A stretch of DNA of 16,067 nucleotides from NCBI GenBank assembly GCA_051879215.1, contig JBJELP010000062.1, forward strand, positions 1-16,067. Direction: 5' to 3'. Under the pieces are notes generated by a model that was given only the letters and a program-made list of their open reading frames with translations, made no database searches and was not told the origin of the DNA. This DNA is from TWA4 sp051879215. Lineage in GTDB: Bacteria > Bacillota > Clostridia > Lachnospirales > Lachnospiraceae. Below are positions 14,651 to 16,067 of the stretch, piece after piece; positions within the stretch are counted from its first letter, which is position 1; every line of letters starts with the position of its first letter. The translations under genes and the position numbers were made by a program.

Positions 14651-15367
14651 ATGATCTTGAGGAAATGGGAAGACCTTCCTGAATTCATGAAGACTGATGA
14701 AGTTAGGCCATACTATGAAGTATTGAATAAGAAAAGAGGAAGTCTTGTCCTCAAGAGGATGATGGATTTGTTTGGTGGATTGATTCTGCTAATCATCCTT
14801 GCCATCCCAATGGCTGTGATTGCGGTTTTAATCAAGTTTGATTCTGAGGGGCCTGTGTTCTATAGACAGGAACGGATCACTACTTACGGTAAACACTTCA
14901 AAATCCACAAGTTCAGAACGATGGTGAGCAATGCTGACAAAATCGGTTCTGCGGTGACTGTTGGAAATGATAGTCGCATCACAAAAGTTGGAGCAAAATT
15001 GAGAGGTTGCCGCTTGGATGAACTGCCTCAGGTGTTAGATCTGATTACCGGTGACATGAGTTTTGTAGGCACAAGACCGGAGGCTGTGAAGTATGTGGAG
15101 AAGTACAGGCCTGAATATATGGCTACACTGCTACTTCCTGCAGGTATAACGAGTGAAGCAAGTATTCGCTACAAAGATGAAGCGGAGTTGCTGGAGGCAG
15201 CTGAAGATGTGGACAAGGTCTACATGGAAGAAGTGCTGCCAGGGAAGATGAAGTTTAATCTTCAGTCCATTAAGGAATTCTCCTTCATAGGAGAGATTAA
15301 AACGATGTTCAGAACCGTTTTTGCTGTATTGGGGAAAGATTACGGCGAAGAGAAAAACAAGGCATGA
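14651..15367 (+). CDS. Initiating sugar-1-phosphate transferase (polyprenyl-phosphate, PglC/CpsE-C-terminal type)
   Basis: A 238-residue membrane enzyme that moves a phospho-sugar from a UDP-sugar to undecaprenyl phosphate, the first step of repeat-unit assembly. An N-terminal stretch of about 30 residues precedes the single reentrant hydrophobic segment (37-61). Then come the family motifs: SEGPVFYRQERI (65-76), KFRTM (87-91), the catalytic Asp-Glu pair in RLDELPQ (D123, E124), GDMSFVGTRPE (134-144) and a C-terminal helix (210-227). It is the short form without the extra N-terminal helices of WbaP/CpsE. I prefer the ATG at 14651, 7 bases after AGAGGGG, over the TTG directly before it. Unusual: VGPRPE is VGTRPE. 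It precedes a glycosyltransferase by 15 bases. Given the aminotransferase, an amino-sugar donor is plausible but unproven. Confidence 0.95.
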   Translation: MILRKWEDLPEFMKTDEVRPYYEVLNKKRGSLVLKRMMDLFGGLILLIILAIPMAVIAVLIKFDSEGPVFYRQERITTYGKHFKIHKFRTMVSNADKIGSAVTVGNDSRITKVGAKLRGCRLDELPQVLDLITGDMSFVGTRPEAVKYVEKYRPEYMATLLLPAGITSEASIRYKDEAELLEAAEDVDKVYMEEVLPGKMKFNLQSIKEFSFIGEIKTMFRTVFAVLGKDYGEEKNKA

Positions 15368-15382
15368 GTGAGGAAAAGAGTC

Positions 15383-16067
15383 ATGGAGAAAAGAAAAGTG
15401 GTTGATGGGTTGGTTTCAATTATCATGCCATCTTGGAATACGGAAAGATTTATAGCCGAAACAATCCAGTCCGTTATTGATCAGACATATCAGAACTGGG
15501 AACTTCTCATTGTGGATGACTGCTCTACCGATAACACAGATGCGGTCGTTGCGTCCTTCAAGGATGACAGAATCAAGTATTTCCACAATGAAAAGAATAG
15601 TGGCGCAGCGTTGACGAGAAATAGAGCAATGCGAGAAGCTCGTGGAGAGTGGATTGCATTCCTTGATTCAGATGATTTGTGGATGCCAGAGAAGCTGGAA
15701 AGGCAGATTGCCTTCATGAAGGAGAATGGGTACACACTCTCTTACACAGAGTATGAAAAGATAGATGAGGAATCAAAGCCCCTCAATATATATGTATCTG
15801 GCCCCGAGAAAGTCAATAAGCGCAAGATGTACAACTATGATTACATAGGTCAGCTCACCATGATGTACAGCGCTAAGGGGTTTGGTCTCATCCAGATTAA
15901 GAATATCAAGAAGAACAATGACTATGCGATAAGACTGCAGCTGTTCAAGAAACCTGGTACTTGTGCATACCTGTTGAAGGAGAACCTTGCTAAGTACAGG
16001 GTGAGGAAGGTAAGCATCAGTCATGATAAGTTCAGAAGGAAATTCAAGAGCCATTATGATCTGTTCC
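15383..16067 (+). CDS. Family 2 glycosyltransferase, 3' end beyond the window
   Basis: The frame runs open from ATG 15383 to the last base, giving 228 residues. AGGAAAAGAG before the ATG is the ribosome site, 15 bases after the stop of the sugar transferase gene, so the two are co-transcribed. The GT-A signature is complete: SIIMPSWNTERFI (12-24), LLIVDDCSTDNT (D45, D46), NSGAALTRNRAM (72-83) and IAFLDSDDLWMPEKL with the metal-binding DSDD (95-98). The later NNDYAIRLQLF takes the place of the usual EDWDLWLRL acceptor motif, and LAKYRVRKVSISHDK is the typical end of the catalytic domain. Enzymes of this type add hexoses or N-acetylhexosamines to lipid-linked oligosaccharides. A further C-terminal 20-30 residues are probably missing. 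Sugar specificity is not readable. Confidence 0.93.
   Translation, partial: MEKRKVVDGLVSIIMPSWNTERFIAETIQSVIDQTYQNWELLIVDDCSTDNTDAVVASFKDDRIKYFHNEKNSGAALTRNRAMREARGEWIAFLDSDDLWMPEKLERQIAFMKENGYTLSYTEYEKIDEESKPLNIYVSGPEKVNKRKMYNYDYIGQLTMMYSAKGFGLIQIKNIKKNNDYAIRLQLFKKPGTCAYLLKENLAKYRVRKVSISHDKFRRKFKSHYDLF

Overview
The window looks like a chromosomal stretch from a low- to mid-G+C Gram-positive anaerobe of the class Clostridia, most likely a Lachnospiraceae-type bacterium. This rests on strong GGAGG-type ribosome binding sites, a CpsB/CpsC/CpsD-type (Gram-positive) exopolysaccharide phosphoregulatory set, a complex-I/Mrp-like antiporter pair of the kind common in these organisms, and a half-size YdcZ-type transporter. 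The family assignment is inference; no rRNA, tRNA or mobile element is present to settle it.

Layout. (1) Positions 1-2826: the end of an operon encoding proton- or sodium-conducting membrane subunits (one 5'-truncated by the window edge, one complete), closed by a very strong intrinsic terminator at 2864-2910. (2) 2911-3463: an AT-rich gap without a supportable gene. (3) 3464-6240: a small YdcZ-family transporter, a secreted cell-wall amidase with a repetitive Ser/Thr/Lys/Glu linker, and a family 2 glycosyltransferase, ended by a terminator that also serves the convergent gene. (4) 6306-6698, minus strand: a small XRE-type repressor-like gene, divergent from the polysaccharide operon and separated from it by a 256-base control region with overlapping candidate promoters and a repeated octamer. 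(5) 6955-12118: conserved front of an exopolysaccharide/capsule operon: CpsC-like chain-length protein, CpsD tyrosine kinase, CpsB PHP-type phosphatase (overlapping the kinase by 14 bases), a membrane-anchored protein that reads like a catalytically dead polysaccharide deacetylase, and a large membrane-bound UDP-sugar 4,6-dehydratase. (6) 12119-12475: an untranslated stretch with a possible 7-codon leader peptide, a 14-bp hairpin, a terminator-like hairpin and a further small hairpin, which looks like a conditional transcription barrier. (7) 12476-16067: the sugar-specific part, richer in AGA/AGG arginine codons: DegT-type aminotransferase, VanZ-like membrane protein, a small secreted protein split by an in-frame amber codon, the initiating sugar-1-phosphate transferase and a family 2 glycosyltransferase cut by the window end.

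How the genes work together (inference from families). The dehydratase makes a UDP-4-keto-6-deoxy sugar, the aminotransferase can turn it into a UDP-4-amino sugar, the sugar transferase loads a phospho-sugar on undecaprenyl phosphate, and glycosyltransferases extend the unit. CpsC/CpsD/CpsB tune polymerisation and export through reversible tyrosine phosphorylation. The least explained parts are the deacetylase-like protein, the hairpin leader, the amber-split secreted protein and the divergent control region.
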